Assembly: GCA_026260175.1 (NCBI GenBank)
Contig: JAKCWW010010194.1
Span: 265-21,795, forward strand
Source of the DNA: Reticulitermes lucifugus
Taxonomy: Eukaryota > Arthropoda > Insecta > Blattodea > Rhinotermitidae
Reading direction: 5' to 3'
DNA length: 21,531 bases
Position numbers and translations under genes: made by a program. Shown in pieces: positions 8,016 to 18,870 of this stretch. The notes below the pieces were generated by a model. The model worked only from the letters and a program-made list of their open reading frames with translations, did no database searches and was not told the DNA's origin. Numbering within the stretch: position 1 is the first letter of the stretch; each line of letters begins with the position of its first letter.

Positions 8016-8096
8016 CTAAACTATTTTATCTCCTACATCAATTCCAATATCTCCTTCATATTTACTACTAGGTCTCCCACGTGGTCGCTTTGAACA
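8016..8096 (-). pseudogene. Reverse-transcriptase C-terminal tail (KRPRGRP motif)
   Basis: The minus-strand frame reads CSKRPRGRPSSKYEGDIGID then VGDKIV and a TAG stop. The K.PRGRP...KWE..I..D pattern is typical of the last 30-40 residues of many non-LTR retrotransposon proteins in insects. Only this short tail is recognisable. The part further upstream on the minus strand (8097-8230) is too eroded and contains a homopolymer run near 8115. It could belong to the same family as copy B or to a sister family. Confidence 0.45.
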
Positions 8097-9358
8097 CAAG
8101 TATGTGCCCGAGTTTTTTTTTTTGTGTGGTGTTGCTCCATGTAGACAGGGGTCGATTCGCCGCCCAAACAATCTTATGTTTATGTATTTTCCTGACCAAT
8201 ACGCTCCACTCCATGTAGGTAAAAGCTAGTCACGGCAAGAAACAAAATTCAGAGGTCAGATTCAGGCTCCAGCCGCTTTACCGTCGGTATAAGAGCGGCA
8301 GGTTTAATTGGTTCCGCAGTCAATTTCACTGCAGAAGTGAACAGCTAAGATCCTGACAGGAATCTAACCCAGATAGACACGTTAGCCAGTCATTTTATGA
8401 TATGCATGTCGAGCTAACAGAAACGCACTTCACAAAAAACTTCTGAACTGGTATAGGCCAGGAAGCTTAATCCGAAACATCTCAATAAGAAGACATCTAT
8501 TAGGTTATGCACAAATGATCCCTCCCCAATATTTTCTTCTCATTAATCACAAACGGTTTCAACTTCACTGTGTTTTGCTTGTGAAATAGAATAAATCCTG
8601 TAACAAGATTCCATCTGTTTGCAAATAACTGGTCTAGAATACGACGTTCTAAACGCACAAATTACTAGTTTAGAGGTCATTAAATATGTAGTACGTCTGT
8701 CTCTGAAGACACCATTTGTAGCGCTGTATAAGCCGTAAACTCAAGACACAGAGAGTTTAGAAATCATATAAAAGCTAATCCTACGCAGGAAATATTATCA
8801 TGTAGTCATAATATCGTATTGCTAATAATTCTCTGCAACATCTTCACCCCTTTTACCCAGTACAGCCTTTCCGTAGCTTCTATCCTCCTACTTGGCCGAA
8901 AAGCTCGTCAAAATTCCTCCGTTTTTAACCCTCCCCAATTCCACGAAAGCGTACGCGCTGGCTTGTACTACCCGACAGTCCCTGTACAGTATAATTTGTA
9001 TTCCAGACGAAATACGTGCATTCTCCAACTCTCATGAATTTAAATTAATAATTTTGCCAGTTACAAAGGACAGCAGCAGGTACCGGACAGCATATTGTAG
9101 GTCGGTAGCTACTGTATTAAACACAACGGACAGAAGACATTAAGCTTTCCGCTACGCAATTTCAATAAAAGTACAGTGCTGAAAAAGGGAGGTCTCCAGG
9201 AGGCAGCTAAACTACCGCCCAGGAAAAGAAATAAAACATGATTTTTTGCGCATTCAGTATAAAACGTCGTTAAAAATGTTGTTCCTGAAATGTCAAGATG
9301 CCACATGGGAGAAGGTAAAGTTGCCCCTATACTCAGGTAAGCACAATGCTATGGAAAC
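8097..9358. other. Gap without recognised content
   Basis: Overlapping plus-strand frames of 72 and 83 codons around 8819-9143 and a minus-strand frame at 9109-9306 carry no motif I know. No RNA gene is visible. Confidence 0.45.
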
Positions 9359-9590
9359 GTGTGGGACACTGAAGATGTAGGTCCTCGCATTCTTAACTTC
9401 AGAACCTACTACATGTACGTGACAGGTGGCCAAAGGAAAATCAGTTGGCTAAGAGACTGTTTGTGCCCCACAGCCGGCCTGGACGTTGTGAAGTCAGGAC
9501 TTGCCGGGAATCAAACGCTGGTTCTTCGAGAAACAGCATGTGATTGTGCGGGCTGTATCGGACTAAGTCAGGGCAGGATCCAGTAGCGCG
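9359..9590 (+). repeat. Diverged insect dispersed-repeat fragment (AGLDVVK / GNQTLVL)
   Basis: An open 75-codon plus-strand frame contains CPTAGLDVVKSGLAGNQTLV. The A.LD.V.....L.GNRTLV pattern resembles the conceptual translation of a common insect repeat, a better copy of which lies at 9915-10210. I treat the open frame as non-genic. The match is weak outside this stretch. Confidence 0.4.
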
Positions 9591-9689
9591 TGTTTACGAT
9601 ACGTTCATTAAGTTATACTTTCGACTAGTTCAGTAACCTGGTTATTTAGGCTCACATACTTGCTTATCTATGACATAATCCTTTCGGTC

Positions 9690-9898
9690 GCACTATGGCC
9701 CTGGGGTCGATTCAGCCTCTAACAGAAATGAGTACCAGGAATATTTCCTGGGAGGTAAAGGCGGCCGGTGCGTAGGGCTGACAACCCTGCAACCTTCATG
9801 TGCCGATCGTCTTGAAATCTGGGAGCCTCAACCTCCTGGAACCCTCAAGACCTCTCCAGGCCTGTATTGGATAGCTTTACCTTTTTACTTACTTATCT
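9690..9898 (+). mobile_element. SINE-like element with CTTTACCTTT tail
   Basis: Near the left end, GGGGTCGATTCAGCC (9703-9717) resembles a B box of a tRNA-type promoter (GGTTCGANTCC). The body has the wording GAAATGAGTACCAGG, TCCTGG(G)AGGTAAAGGCGG, CCGGTGCGTAGGGCTGACAA, CATGTGCCGAT and GGCCTGTA. The right end is ATAGCTTTACCTTT followed by TTACTTACTTA. I recall this body and the TTTACC tail from SINEs of polyneopteran insects. The A box is not clear and no target duplication was found. Such elements are mobilised by a partner non-LTR enzyme. Confidence 0.65.
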
Positions 9899-9914
9899 AA
9901 GAAGTTACAACACC

Positions 9915-10210
9915 TTCAGTACAAATGCAGAGGTAGATGTAACATTCCTATGCAAGCCAGGAAGGTCCTTGGAGGAGTAACGAAGGTACAGTTACATTCA
10001 TTCCTAACCTCGGCACTAGATGGTGGTGTGTGGTTAGTTTCACGCTCACCCGCTTTACCTCCACAAAAAGTACCACCATTACCCACTAAACAGAAGCCTG
10101 AGTTGGCCCCAGAAGCGGTCTGGACGTTTTGGGCAAGAGAAAAATTTCTTCCCTGGCAGGAATCGAACCATGATTCTTCGATTGTGTAGCCTGTAGTCTT
10201 TCCTTTCGTA
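9915..10210 (+). repeat. Insect dispersed-repeat fragment (LTSALDGG-type)
   Basis: The plus frame reads VTKVQLHSFLTSALDGGVWL, then LPTKQKPELAPEAVWTFW and KFLPWQESNHDSSIV before TAG. The landmarks LTSALDGG.W, a Pro-rich stretch, G/AP.A/R.VWTF and LP...ESN match a repeat widely seen, as conceptual translation, across insect assemblies. It is not a known functional protein. The frame is open for 79 codons but the family is normally full of stops, so I do not call a gene. Confidence 0.6.
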
Positions 10211-11164
10211 CAAACCCATAGGTTTATTACAAAATATTACGTCTGTACCTGATAATCGTAGCTCATGTTTGTGTACTTCAACATTCCCTGCCTCTCAGGG
10301 TGCAGTTTAATATGGCATCAGCCTGCGGACTTCTAGTGACACTTTGTAATAACGGTGACATTTTAATTTATCTGTCCACAAGGTCCAACGACCGACATGT
10401 GAAAACGGTAATAAACTACTAGGTTTCATAATAGCAAGCAATATTTTTATATTTGTAAATATCAACTGTTTAAGGAATGCGCTGCACAGTGGAATTAGAG
10501 AGACATACTTCAATACATTTACTTTACAGCTAGTAACCAAATTAAAAACAAGAGCCATCGACACATCAATGTTTGTTTAATGCGTTATTTAGATATGATG
10601 ACACCTTTATACTGCTGTGACAGCTGGTCACTTTTGAGCAAAACACAAAAAGAGAATTGCAACAGTTAAAATGAAATATTTATGTGACCAGAAGTAAACA
10701 CCCATGGAGGAGCTCTAAAAGAAGCGAGGTTACGTGAAACGAATTAAAAACAAAAGCGCTATGGCTTAAGTTTCGAAATAAAAATGAAGCAAAAAAGGCA
10801 TTCGAAGATAATGCTGGAACGTATGAGGCAGGAGCGGTGCATCAGTGTTCTACCTCCGCCTGCTAGATTATTATTATTATTATTAAGCTTGTAATGAAGT
10901 ACGTTTCTCAAGTGGAAGATTCATATAATAAGAAGTCTCTAATAAGCATAAACTTGGCACTTTTAGAGAAAGCAGGCACATATTTAAGGTTTCAGTATCC
11001 ATTCCAGAAACAGTATAAAATTTATCAGGAATGTTACCATAAAAGAACTGCTGACGTTACATTACACTTTATAACTTAATTACGTACATTCTCAGTTTTC
11101 ACAGAACATATCTATACACAAGAAAAGCAGTTTGAATTAGCGTTAACGCTCCAAACTTGTATTC
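10211..11164. other. Gap with one microsatellite
   Basis: A short (ATT)n run lies at 10867-10885. Open frames at 10307-10564 (minus, 85 codons) and 10894-11079 (plus, 61 codons) show no recognisable domain. Confidence 0.45.
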
Positions 11165-11273
11165 AGAAAGTGACCAAATTGAATCTCGGCCTAGATGCCG
11201 GCTATCCTGACTGCGGATGTTTGTTGTTTTCCTCAGTCCCATCCGATAAGTTTCTGGATAGTGTCTTGATTAA
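11165..11273 (-). repeat. Insect dispersed-repeat fragment (GTEENNK-PQSG type)
   Basis: The minus frame reads LIKTLSRNLSDGTEENNKHP, then QSG, a TAG stop, and PASRPRFNLVTF. The string (GTEEN)NK.PQSG.PASRPRFE resembles a translated repeat common in cockroach-like genomes. Its class is unknown to me. Confidence 0.45.
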
Positions 11274-12883
11274 ACCACACTGACATCGTCCAAATGCTTC
11301 CCAATTTATCACTCACCGATCAACCTAAGCTCCATAGGCCACGTCTGACACGGTGACAGCATCGTAAAGTAAACCAGTAAAAAGCAGAAAAAGACAGAGG
11401 GCCTGTACACACCGTGTATCTACATATTAAAACATTTTAATTACATTAATAACATGCTCTGCTCCCATAACAACCTCTGTTGAAACTGCGCACAGAAATT
11501 CTCAGGAACAAGGAGGTCCTCGCATTCCATTCTGACGGGCAGTTAACATATCCAATCAGTAAGCTATGATGTTCGTACGTCTCTGCTGGCCATTGCGTCA
11601 GCCCATATTCTCCGTTATGACAACCTATTCGAAGCAGGGGGTGCAAACGTAACACTACAGTGAAAACAAACGTTTATACTGAGATACATGGAGTTACGAA
11701 AATCAGTTCATGACTAGAGTCAGAAACAAAACAACGAAACGATGTACTCAGTTGCACTACCACTTCGTTTCGGAAGGTGCTTAGTTCTAATTTCGGTGTT
11801 ACTTAGTTCACAGTCAAATGCTGAGGATATGTAGCTTAAACAGTTCGATGTTGCTTCATTCTGAAATCATTCACAACTACTACTGACTGAAAATTGGTTG
11901 CACACCTGTTTTGTTATAGGGCGATTTTGGTTCGAAACTCGACTCTTCTCCTAAGGGTTTCGTGGTTTCACTGGAAAATACTGTTATAATATCCCCAAAT
12001 AAACGCGACCATGTTGAACCACATAACTTCAAAATCCACGTTAACAAGCATACCGATATTTCTCTTTTTTTCCCCACTAAAGAGCCTAACCATTTGTAAA
12101 AATGTTAAACAGTTAAAATGTAAAAGAGTATCTCCTCTGATACTCGTCTCGAAGTGACTGATATCTGAAACACGACACAGGATCCTGATATACATATTCC
12201 CGTGCTTTCACTCAGTCCTTACTTTGTGTTACAAGATAAGTTTCAATCAATGTGTCACATTTGCCTATAATACCATCCATAGCCATACCAATGTTTGCAG
12301 GTCCCTTAATGACGTCACATCGACTGCAGACGTGAGAGACAAACGAGCTGCGAACACAATTCGAATGAGGTAGGAAAATATTTTGAAGGAAATAAGAGTC
12401 AAATTACTTGGAATGAGCTGATAGCACAAGTACAAAGGGGCCAGCATAATTCAAATTATATGAGAACAGAATTCGAAAGAAATGAAAGTATAATTGGAAA
12501 AAGGCTGCAGCACAATTATTTAGAGTGAACTTGAGAAGATAGAGAAGTAAACTCTGCTTCAGAGTACTATTACGGCTGACGACAGAGAAACCTAAAGGAA
12601 ACCACAACAATCTCAGTCAGACTGTAATGCTTGATATGATCTTCCTTGTCATTCTAAATTAGCCTCGTAGCAAGAAAGTGAGACATACAGTGTTTCAATA
12701 AACCTCGTCCTTATTACGACCCCATACAACTAATCTAAAACCGCACGAGTAAATGAATTACGACTGATATCATCGTTGGTACATATACTGTTGCTACTTA
12801 AGAAAGTACACTAATAATCACCCTTATTTTATGAAAGTAAGCACTATTTATTTTCTCATATAATTTGGGCATCACTATATAAA
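11274..12883. other. Gap without recognised content
   Basis: Several 60-75 codon open frames, mostly on the minus strand (11446-11655, 11880-12195, 12265-12610), lack motifs. They occur in AT-rich sequence and overlap one another, so they look like chance. Confidence 0.45.
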
Positions 12884-13098
12884 ATAAAAGGGCTGTTTTG
12901 AAGAGCAAAAATATGTTTGTACGTCACTCCAGGGACAATGCTGTACCTTGTGTAAAACTTAAGAACTTAGTTCTACAAATGGATAAATATCACTGTCCTT
13001 TTGTAAAAAAAAATGCCTACTTGTGGAGCTTCCTATACGTCCAGAACAAGAAGAAGCACTGCTATGTTCATGTCACATATCACCCTTTATTTCGTTGA
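12884..13098 (+). repeat. Diverged tandem duplication, copy 1
   Basis: Begins AAAATAAAAGGGCTGTTTTG and ends near CATGTCACATATCACCCTTT. The segment 13022-13089 aligns with 13163-13231, mostly with A/G and C/T differences: TGTGGAGCTTCCTATA.GTCC against TGTGGGGCTCCCTGTA.GCCC. This copy has roughly 90 extra bases between TGTTTTGAAG and TGTGG compared with copy 2. It overlaps a 66-codon open frame with no recognised domain. Confidence 0.6.
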
Positions 13099-13115
13099 GC
13101 CATGTACATGAGAAA

Positions 13116-13320
13116 GTAAAATAAATGTTTTGAAGCAAGGTCTCTTCTGTTGTCCTCGCAGCTGTGGGGCTCCCTGTAGGCCCAGAGCAGGAGGAGATAA
13201 TTCCTATTTGCATGTCATTCCATCACTCTCTCCCGTGGTGACAACACACACAAATAAAGATAAAGAGAGAGTTGCGTTTGTGTTCTCACCTCCTGGGGTC
13301 ATCCCAGCTAACGTCATTTA
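13116..13320 (+). repeat. Diverged tandem duplication, copy 2
   Basis: Starts AAAATAAATGTTTTGAAG and runs in the same orientation as copy 1. An open frame (13130-13321) reads CGAPCRPRAGGDNSYLHVIP and then SLSPVVTTHTNKDKERVAFV. It might be part of a dispersed repeat of which both copies are members. No function can be assigned. Confidence 0.55.
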
Positions 13321-13860
13321 GCTAATTCTAGCTTCCCACAATGTAGCATGGCTATGAATAAGTTTTGCGCCACATAGGAAATTAATTTCTCGGGATAGAA
13401 AAAAATTATAACAGGGATATGAAGGAGAATAGTCATCACAAGCTAAATCATATTTTGTTGCTCGAGTACTGAGACAGAGTGACGCATTTAAATAACTGAG
13501 GTACAAAGACGGAAAGAGAAACAAATTGATTGCCCTATAGAGGACTGGAGAAGAGTATCGCTGGACAAGACGTGGAAATGAGAAAAATGGATAAAGTACG
13601 AAAGAAACAAAGAGCAACAATTGTGAATAAAATCTAATGGGGCTTCCTTTATTCGACTGCTCCAAATCCTGCCAATTCTGATTGATGAAACTTAGAAAAT
13701 TAAAGGATACACAATGGTTACCCTTCCATATCACGTGGCCGAATGACATCTTTATATACTCAGACTTAGGGCCTACATACTGTGCCAGTGTTTCCATGAT
13801 TTCTCTCCGTCGCAAAGTACACACCCTTAACTGAAAAGTTTCATAAGTTATCGCCATCAA
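13318..13860 (-). other. Longest open frame in the window, unassigned
   Basis: This 180-codon frame starts MMAITYETFQLRVCTLRRRE and ends ATLWEARIS. It has a Phe/Leu/Tyr/Ser-rich centre (around residues 90-130) that could look like a membrane segment, but it has no recognised domain. There is no evident promoter or splice signal. In AT-rich DNA the reverse strand of A-rich sequence readily gives Phe/Leu/Ser-rich frames, so chance or a repeat remnant is more likely than a gene. Confidence 0.2.
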
Positions 13861-16140
13861 AACGTAAGATGAAGCAAATTTTCATACAGGTGTAATGTTA
13901 GTTATAATTTAGAAAAGGATATTACTTCAGCAAAGTCACATATTTTTGCAAAATCTATTGCCGTGCGTCATTTCAGGACGTAAAAATAAATGTCGCTAGG
14001 GTCACTACCAAATCAGAGCTGCAAGAACAGAAGGTATAACTATGAATCCTTTATAAGGTGAATCTGTTGTATATAATATGAAACAATTAGTTATTCGGTG
14101 TACCAGCCAACATCAAGCCACGCAACTGTCGAATAGAAATCAGAATCGTTACCACTGCAGCCAACGTGCTTTTTCCTAACAATACTATTGCTCACAACAT
14201 AAAATACACACAGAAAGATGTTTATTATAGCGGGTTTTTGCAGCGCGAAACGACAAAACACGGCAAGGATGAGCACATTTCCTTATACCATACATGCTAT
14301 TTACTGCATGAATGCCAAAGGGGGATGGCAGCTTCCACCAAACAAGCCAACAGCGTTTTCCAACTACTAAGGAGTCCTTTTCCCCCACTCTTTTCTGTCA
14401 TCGACCTTCAGTACTCATTCTAACATTTGTTATGCCATGTATCCTCCACCAAAACATATACAGAGAATTAAAAGCAATCCTGTAATCGAACGTTTGATTT
14501 TCATAGATTGTTTAACCAAGAGAAATCACACAAATATTAGCATAATTGTTTAGTTCGTATATTATTCATGTGATATGCTGATTGCATTTGCTTCTATAAA
14601 GAAAAATAAAGCTATAAATATGATACAGAAATTAAATATAGTATAAAGTATGATACAGCAACAATGAATAAGCAGATATATGACGTCATCGTATTATGAT
14701 GTATAGCTACAGAGGACTTACATTAAAGGACGGACAAGAAAAGAAAACACTTCTTTTCAGTACTTATTCTTAATGCGATTATCAGTTTGAACAAAAGAAG
14801 GTAAGGTTTCAGGCATCGGCTCTCTAATTCAGAACACTTCGTAATCAAACGTTTCCAACGCGAACAGTTCTTTACTATCTGTGAAATACTTCCCATTTTA
14901 GCCTACACTGCTGACCTGCTACATTTATAAATAACATAAGCTGTACAGACGTCACAATAACGTTAAATAACGTACAGCAATTGCTGATCAGAACTATATT
15001 GTGTCTACAACATACATAACATATGACGTCATCGCAACAAGTACCTTGCATATACATCTCAATGCAAATAAAATTCGTAAACAACGGAAAAAAATCAGTA
15101 ATATCTGATATACATTGTTAGATATCAACTGTTCATTCTTCGTACATCTACGAGTATTCACTTCAAACACTTCAGTCTAAAACTTTTACATTTCCAGAAT
15201 TATTCACTTTCGGGAACCAAGTTTCCATCTTGCTCGAGGGGTGAAACCAATACAGACACCGAATGCGGTGTTGCCATGCTGTCAGGTTGTCCCCACAGAA
15301 TAACAAAAAGAAAAGTGAGAAACTGAAGCTAGACTTTCTTGTTACCTTCTCAGAGAAATGGATTTCGTTTTAGGTTGGGGTTTCTAAAAGCTCACAGATT
15401 TAGAATCGCACACAACTCTATCGTGACCCAAAAACATCACACAATGAAACATGATTGGGTTCGGCATGAAAAATCTTTCGATATTCTTCACTAAACAAAC
15501 ACTCGATCGGAATTTTTATTTCTTTTCTTCCACAACATAAATAAAACATCAAAACCATTTTCAGATGCTTCCTACGTCCCTAAACTAATACATTTTTACG
15601 AATAGAGGAGATTTTTTCATCAAAAATGCATGTCGAAAGGAGAAAAGTGAAGGTGGCTGTTCGAACTTTACCGAGCAGAAGGGTGGAAGTATCGTTGGTC
15701 GGAGTCGACGGTTAACTCTAGAAACCTTATAAAAACCTGTGACGGCAGCAGATGTAGGGGCGACGAACAGGCAGCGCTCCCAAGCAGGTGTTGACGGGTT
15801 CATATGCCGTTAACATCCCGTAGGGACTTCGAATGCGAAACGAGGAGATAGAAAACGCAGAGCGGAGCAGAGAATCACTATATATATACGATTCGCAAGA
15901 TTTCTTCCAATTACATGTAGGATATGTTCTTCATACAGTCTCGTGAACACAAAAGTATATTGTACTATTTTAACATTAACATACATTCCGTTGTATCACA
16001 CTCAAAATATAAAACTGTGCATGCATCGGCTATTGTGTCATCCCCATGGGCATCACAACGCTCAAAATCAAGCTTTTTGGTCTGGACTAAAATGTTCAGT
16101 TGACTTTGTAATGTTAGGATTACAATATTTGCTACCGTGT
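13861..16140. other. Gap with possible regulatory motifs but no recognised gene
   Basis: About 2.3 kb. Overlapping open frames on both strands at 14091-14423 are not recognisable. Two identical 14-mers ATATGACGTCATCG (14679 and 15021) contain a perfect CRE palindrome. A relatively GC-rich patch at 15690-15870 holds TATAAAA (15728-15734). Confidence 0.4.
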
Positions 16141-16390
16141 TAGGTAAGTTCTTGCCACCACAGCATGGCGTGTCCCGAGGTTGCTAACTGAGGAGACGGT
16201 CTACCTAAATGTGTATTACAGCTACGAATATATCGATAATCAGCTGCGGACAGCCAACGAGTGGTGGTCCTCTAGTTTGGGAGCTGGACGTGAGGCTAAC
16301 GACTCCTCGCCGTAAAAAATCAACACGTCACGAAAGGTTGCACAAGGTCTTTGTTTTTTAAGTATTATTTAACGACCAGAGTAATTAAAA
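16141..16390 (+). mobile_element. 5' UTR of non-LTR copy B
   Basis: Aligns with the minus-strand UTR of copy A. Shared blocks in order are CCAC(C)ACAGCATGGCGTGTCC, AGCTACGAATA, GCGGACAGCCAACGAG, GGTGGTCCTCTAGTTTGGGA, GAGGCTAACGACTC and GCCGTAAAAAATC. It runs to an ATG at 16391 near where the endonuclease homology starts. No target-site duplication was found at the left edge, so the true 5' end could be further upstream. Confidence 0.75.
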
Positions 16391-17060
16391 ATGGACATAG
16401 GATTTTAAATTTGGTATGTGAGGAGTCTCTATACGTCACGGTCACAGAAAACACTTGAAAGATAATTAGCAAAATATGCATTAGACTTAGTGGGAGTATA
16501 GGTCAGTTAAGAGAAGGATGGCACTGGAATAGCACAGGATTACACTTTTCTTATTGAAAAGAGGATTAAAATAATTAGACAGAGACAGGATTTTTGTACA
16601 TGAGAAAATCATACAAGCAGTTAAGACGAAGGGTTTCTTAGTGATGCCATATATAAAGCTGAGAGGTCGCTGGTATGACATTATTGTTCTGAATGCGCAT
16701 GTCCAAATGAGATCAAAAGGGATGATTCAAAGGACAGCTTCTACGAGGAATGAGAGCAGGTATACTATCAGTTCCTTAAGTTATTTTCAAGCCGAGATTT
16801 GGGAAAAAGAGTTTATATACAAGTAACAAGTGAAAGAGCAGTAAACTTTGTCACATCAAACAATGTAACTGTGAACAGCACCGAAATATTTATAACACAC
16901 TTGGACCTCTCCTGATGGGAAAACTCACAAGCACCTTAACCACGTCATGGTGTTCAGGATACTGCACTCAGGTATACTTGACGGCCGACCTTGCACAAGA
17001 ACTGACTGTGATAATGAACGCTACGTAGTGGTTGCAGAAGTTAGACAAACTCGGTCAGTG
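16391..17060 (+). pseudogene. Non-LTR copy B, endonuclease domain (decayed)
   Basis: Frame-shifting plus-strand readings give WYVRSLYTSRS, ALDLVGV, DYTFL, IFVHEKIIQAVKTKGF, MPYIKLRGRWYDIIVLNAHV, DDSKDSFYEE, AVNFVTSNNVTVNSTE, SPDGKTHKHLNHVMV, TDCDNERYVVVAEVRQ and SVSEKGTQKFHM. These match the endonuclease of copy A and extend beyond it to the end of the domain. The Asp expected in the ..QIDH.. motif is Asn (16938-16940) and the final catalytic His (TDHY) is Arg (17019-17021). The enzyme is therefore inactivated twice over, besides many frameshifts and stops. Confidence 0.8.
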
Positions 17061-17700
17061 AGCGAAAAAGGGACACAGAAGTTTCATATGGACACACTAA
17101 TTCTAAAAAGCTGAACTTATATAAGTGAGAAAACAGTATCAGGCCAAGATCTCAAAGAGGTTTGCAGACTGGGAAAACTTAGGTCATAGAGGGGACGTAA
17201 ATATTTGAAAATATTAGGAAAAACAAAATCTCAGCTAAGATGTTTAGGTCGTTATGGACGGAAGCAGCATAAAAATGTTTTGGCGAAAAATGTTAACAGT
17301 TTGTAGACCAAAGGCAGATGCTAAATTGCAGTGTTTAAAGCCAGATTAACCCAAATAATCTGAGCAATATAAGACATGTTACTACAAGATATATCACGAA
17401 CAAAAAGCCGGAACTCTTGACAGGTGAACTGAATAAATGAATAAGCTGGAAAGAAACAGTGAGAAAAGTAACATTAGAGACTATTACATAGGCATAAATA
17501 AATTTAAAAATGGTTTCGTAGAACTAATTTCATACAGGACGAAAATGGTCACATGGTTGCATATTCCCAAAATATTTTAAATAGGTGGAAGAACCACTCC
17601 GTGAGTTTTTGAATTTGCATGGATTTGGTAATGTTAAGGAAACACAGCTGACGCATTAGTTAAGGAGCCTTGTGCCTTTCAGTCAAGATCGCAGTTGAAA
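17061..17700 (+). pseudogene. Non-LTR copy B, linker between endonuclease and reverse transcriptase
   Basis: Recognisable scraps are NIRDYYIGINKFKNG (17470-17520), a following DENGHMV / IF.IGGR piece, and VRELLNLHGFGNVKETQLTH near 17600. These correspond to the IRDLYRGIND.KKGY and RWRNHFS..LN.HG stretches that precede the palm domain in this family. Stops and shifts are frequent. There is no sign of an inserted gene. Confidence 0.65.
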
Positions 17701-18870
17701 AAAAGTAAAAAAAATATAAACCACGGTGTACTGATCCAACAAAACTCATTCAATCAAGCGATAAAATAATACGTTCTGAATAAGGAAGAAATGCCTCAAC
17801 AGTGGAAACACAGTCCTACTTACTTGTAAGAAGAGTGGTAAGAATGCCTGTCGTACTGATCAACGCGTATCAGTGCTATCAGATACGTACAAAATTTTAT
17901 CCAGCATTCTTCTGTCAAGGTTAACTTGTTACATGTGCGAAATTAATGGAGATAATCGTGTAGATATCAACCTACTGGATCAACTAATCATGTAGACTGC
18001 ATTCGTCAGATACTTGACAAAAAATAAAAATGCAATGGAGGAGTACGTGAGTTATCTATAGACTTCGGTAAGGAAGGAGGTTTTGTGTAATATTCTCACT
18101 GAGTTCGGCATACACATGAAAATAGTTAGATTAACTACAGTGTGCTTTATTGAAATTTCCTGATAAGGCAAACATTTGCCTGATACATTTCCTATTTAGA
18201 ATGACCTCCAACAAGAAGACACTTCATCGCCATTGCCTATCAACGATATTTTGAAGTACGCCATTAGAAAGGCCCAAGAAAATCAGGGGGGGGGGATTGA
18301 AACTGAATGGGAAACATCAGTTTCTGGTCTATGCTAATGATTTTAATTGTTTAGGCAGAAATATTAATCCTGCAAAGAAGAGCACTATATTTATTAGTCG
18401 CTAGTTAGGAAGCTGTTCTACAAGTAAATGTTCATGTGTCGTGAAGAGAATGCAGGACAAATCACAACAAAAAGATGGCTAATAAAATCTACAAAACATT
18501 GTCAAATTCCAAACATTAGGGAACGACACTATCAAATAAAATTTGTATTAACGAAGAAATAAAGAGCAGAGTAAATTCAGGAAATGCTTACCGCCAATTG
18601 GTCCAGAATCTTTTGACTTCCAATTTCAATCAAAAACACGTACATTAACACATATACACTACTATACGTTTTCCTGTTATTTTATGTGGGTGTGAAACTT
18701 CGTGAGTAGGGCGTTGAGGAAGATACTTAGGCGAAGAGAGAGAAAGTAACAGGAGACTGGAGAAAACTGCATAATACAAAGCTTCATGATATATACTTCT
18801 CACCAAAGATTATTAAAGTGATCAAATCATGGAGGATGGAAGGAACAGGTCATGTGGAAAGTATTAGGGA
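17701..18870 (+). pseudogene. Non-LTR copy B, reverse transcriptase and C-terminus (decayed)
   Basis: The enzyme would copy its own RNA at a nicked target. Readable pieces in order are EEMPQQWKHSPTYL, SAIRYVQNFIQHSS, IDFGKEG (the A motif F..AYD is eroded), KLNGKHQFLVYANDFN (18303-18350), EEIKSRVNSGNAYRQLVQNL, FPVILCGCET, VTGDWRKLHN-like and IIKVIKSWRMEGTGHV. The catalytic YADD box is YAND (18330-18341), so the active-site Asp is lost. A G-run of ten (18286-18295) lies just before this motif. The tail GKPEGKRP...RRW expected after GHVARM is absent, so the copy probably ends near 18870. No poly-A or 3' repeat is evident. Confidence 0.8.
18286..18295. repeat. Homopolymer G run
   Basis: Ten G in a row inside the decayed reverse-transcriptase region. 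It is a likely place for sequencing length error. Confidence 0.9.

Noticed and set aside
9950..10189. 79-codon open frame as a small protein gene
   Set aside because: It matches a widespread repeat whose translations normally carry stops; openness here is chance.
13318..13860. 180-codon minus-strand frame as a membrane-protein gene
   Set aside because: It has no recognised domain. The Phe/Leu/Ser-rich composition is expected on the reverse strand of A-rich DNA, and no promoter or splice context was seen.
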